From a virus: 22,931 bases of DNA. The notes beneath the pieces were generated by a model. It was given only the letters and a program-made list of their open reading frames with translations. It was not told the DNA's origin and searched no databases. Where the stretch lies: positions 1 to 22,931 of the IMG/VR virus record IMGVR_UViG_3300017751_000257. One strand, 5' to 3'. Of this stretch, positions 21,719 through 22,931 are shown in pieces. The position numbers were made by a program, and so were the translations under genes. Position 1 is the first letter of the stretch. The number at the start of each line of letters is the position of its first letter.

Positions 21719-22831
21719 ATGGCATATACAATTCTAGATGCAGAGGATATAATATTAGGCAATGTAGTTCAAGGTGTTACATCAACAGCATTTTCAGGCA
21801 ACAGTGGTAGCTTAGTAGCATTTTTCTCATCATCTACCCAAACAGCATCAAACGCAGGCCCTTATCATTATGAAGTATATAATGCTGATCCTGCTGCCAA
21901 CTCAGCAGCTGAAGTACAATTTTCGGTAGCTGCTGGTAATGCAAAAGGATCTGGTTCAGCTAGACAAACAGGAGCGTCTGTGGGTAACTCACCTACTAAA
22001 GCTATTTACTCTCAATTTAGAAATTTATTGCTTGATAATCCAACTGATACTGCTCAATTTACAACTGCTGATGGAGTATCACACGAAAATATGTTTTTTA
22101 TATCAATGAATCGTGCAAGATATAAACAAGGTGTAAATCCAGGAAGCTGGTATTTAGAACTTTCTTCATCATATCATACATACGCTTCAGGTACTTTAAA
22201 ATTAAGAGATGACAGTACTGTATCTGATGGTAATGTTGAGAATGGACATTTAGTTTATAATATTGTTAGTGGTTCTGAAGCAAGTGGTATATTTGCTGAT
22301 GGTTCAAGTAATACACATTACTGGGGTAAATTTTATCCTGATTTAGGTATTCTTGCACTCGGTGGTAACTATATGACAGGTTCAGTAAATGCTGGCCCTC
22401 AAGGTTCACCTGGGTTCTCATTAAAAGAAAATGGTCCAGCAACTGGTCTGCCAGCTAGCTTTGATCATTCATTTTTAGCAGCTGCAAATACTGATGATGG
22501 ATTTAATGATGAATTATTTTGGTCTATTAAGAGAGGTAAATATTTTGCTCTTAGAGCAGAAGAAGATGTATCATCTACTCACTACTTCATACGAGCTAAA
22601 AATCAACATTATAATTATTCAATGAATCATACTTACCAGCGAACAGGATCAAATGGTGAAATAAATGGACAGCTATTACACAGCACATTTATACAAAATC
22701 CGCAAACGTTTATTACAACTGTAGGAATGTATAATGATTCAAACGAATTACTTGCTATTGCTAAATTAAGTAAACCGTTATTGAAAAATTTCGAAAGGGA
22801 AACTACTATACGTGTGAAGCTTGACCATTAG
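21719..22831 (+). CDS. Tail/baseplate structural protein (370 aa)
   Basis: A 370-residue protein with Gly/Ser/Ala-rich beta structure and a distinctive C-terminus: TFITTVGMYNDSNELLAIAK, LSKPLLKNFERETTIRVKLD. That ending recurs in tail and baseplate-associated proteins of marine T4-like phages and probably marks an assembly interface. Middle residues (130-200) include SWYLELSSSYHTYASGTLKL, with a regular strand look. No catalytic motif. The gene follows the 211-residue gene by 11 bases and shares the TAGGAGAATAAA ribosome-binding leader. The stop TAG overlaps the AGGAG of the next gene. Confidence 0.72.
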   Translation: MAYTILDAEDIILGNVVQGVTSTAFSGNSGSLVAFFSSSTQTASNAGPYHYEVYNADPAANSAAEVQFSVAAGNAKGSGSARQTGASVGNSPTKAIYSQFRNLLLDNPTDTAQFTTADGVSHENMFFISMNRARYKQGVNPGSWYLELSSSYHTYASGTLKLRDDSTVSDGNVENGHLVYNIVSGSEASGIFADGSSNTHYWGKFYPDLGILALGGNYMTGSVNAGPQGSPGFSLKENGPATGLPASFDHSFLAAANTDDGFNDELFWSIKRGKYFALRAEEDVSSTHYFIRAKNQHYNYSMNHTYQRTGSNGEINGQLLHSTFIQNPQTFITTVGMYNDSNELLAIAKLSKPLLKNFERETTIRVKLDH

Positions 22832-22842
22832 GAGATGTATAA

Positions 22843-22931
22843 ATGTTTACATACAAGTCGGTCAAAACTAAAGTACTAAAAAAAATACATACTGCACATA
22901 AGTCATGGACTGTTACAGATTCAACTGCCGG
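22843..22931 (+). CDS. Partial gene cut by the window edge (structural block)
   Basis: An ATG at 22843 is preceded by AGGAG (22830-22834), eight bases upstream, and opens a frame to the end of the window. The 29 visible residues begin MFTYKSVKTKVLKKIHTAHK and continue SWTVTDSTA. Too little is present to name it. Spacing and leader match the two preceding tail genes, so it probably belongs to the same transcript. An alternative ATG at 22835 is too close to AGGAG to be used. Confidence 0.65.
   Translation, partial: MFTYKSVKTKVLKKIHTAHKSWTVTDSTA

Noticed and set aside
1-22931. tRNA genes, CRISPR arrays, insertion sequences, integrase and att sites
   Set aside because: I looked in the gene gaps for cloverleaf-type sequence, regular spaced repeats and terminal inverted repeats and found none. 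Gaps are short and mostly explained by promoters and leaders.
1-22931. Stop-codon reassignment, as in some crAss-like phages
   Set aside because: TAA and TAG both end genes many times at sensible overlaps and TGA ends one (7058). Large genes run without internal stops, so the standard code fits.

Overview
The window is a stretch of a tailed-phage genome with a contractile, T4-type tail. Every convincing gene is on the + strand, the genes are tightly packed, and stop and start codons often overlap. Most of the DNA is AT-rich. The right half encodes baseplate and tail proteins: a gp5-like hub, a gp25-like wedge protein, a gp6/baseplate-J-like wedge protein, and a run of large adhesion- or baseplate-associated proteins. 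A divergent phage late sigma factor lies just before them. The host is most likely a member of the Bacteroidota. Six non-coding sites share TTG, exactly 20 bases, then TATATTTA (or a close variant), which resembles the Bacteroidota -33/-7 promoter. The genes right behind these boxes in the early region have A-rich leaders with no Shine-Dalgarno sequence. The host is an inference; no host gene is present.

Layout. (1) 1-2133: tandem promoter boxes and a MoxR/CobS-type AAA+ ATPase. A 12-bp GNRA-capped hairpin and a G-quadruplex-type G-run follow, then a GC-richer cassette with a small GNAT acetyltransferase and a small zinc-binding protein. (2) 2134-4069: two promoter-led small genes and a compact run of small overlapping genes. 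These include a DksA/TraR-type zinc-finger protein, a UVR-motif protein and a 40-residue basic protein. (3) 4070-6155: four genes of mostly unknown function, each with its own AT-rich leader; one encodes a zinc ribbon. (4) 6156-8910: a promoter-led operon with a small helical protein, a membrane-anchored lytic transglycosylase-like protein, an HD-domain phosphohydrolase, a membrane-anchored coiled-coil protein and the late sigma factor. It ends at a strong intrinsic terminator. (5) 8911-22931: the late structural block, starting with a 113-residue helical protein and the gp5-like hub. A second late-type leader at 10350 precedes a small protein, gp25, gp6, a DNRLRE-like protein, a 534-residue protein and a 1743-residue multidomain protein. 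A third late-type leader at 21016-21055 precedes two further tail proteins and a gene cut by the window edge.

How it fits together. The early boxes probably use the host sigma factor. The sigma factor made from the operon that ends at 8853 would then switch on the structural block, whose leaders carry TATATTTAT and strong TAGGAG/ACGGAG ribosome-binding sites. The baseplate genes follow roughly the T4 order (5, 25, 6, then large wedge and fibre proteins). The transglycosylase and the two membrane-anchored products are candidates for lysis or wall degradation. I see no tRNA, CRISPR array, insertion sequence or integrase. No gap between genes exceeds 300 bases.
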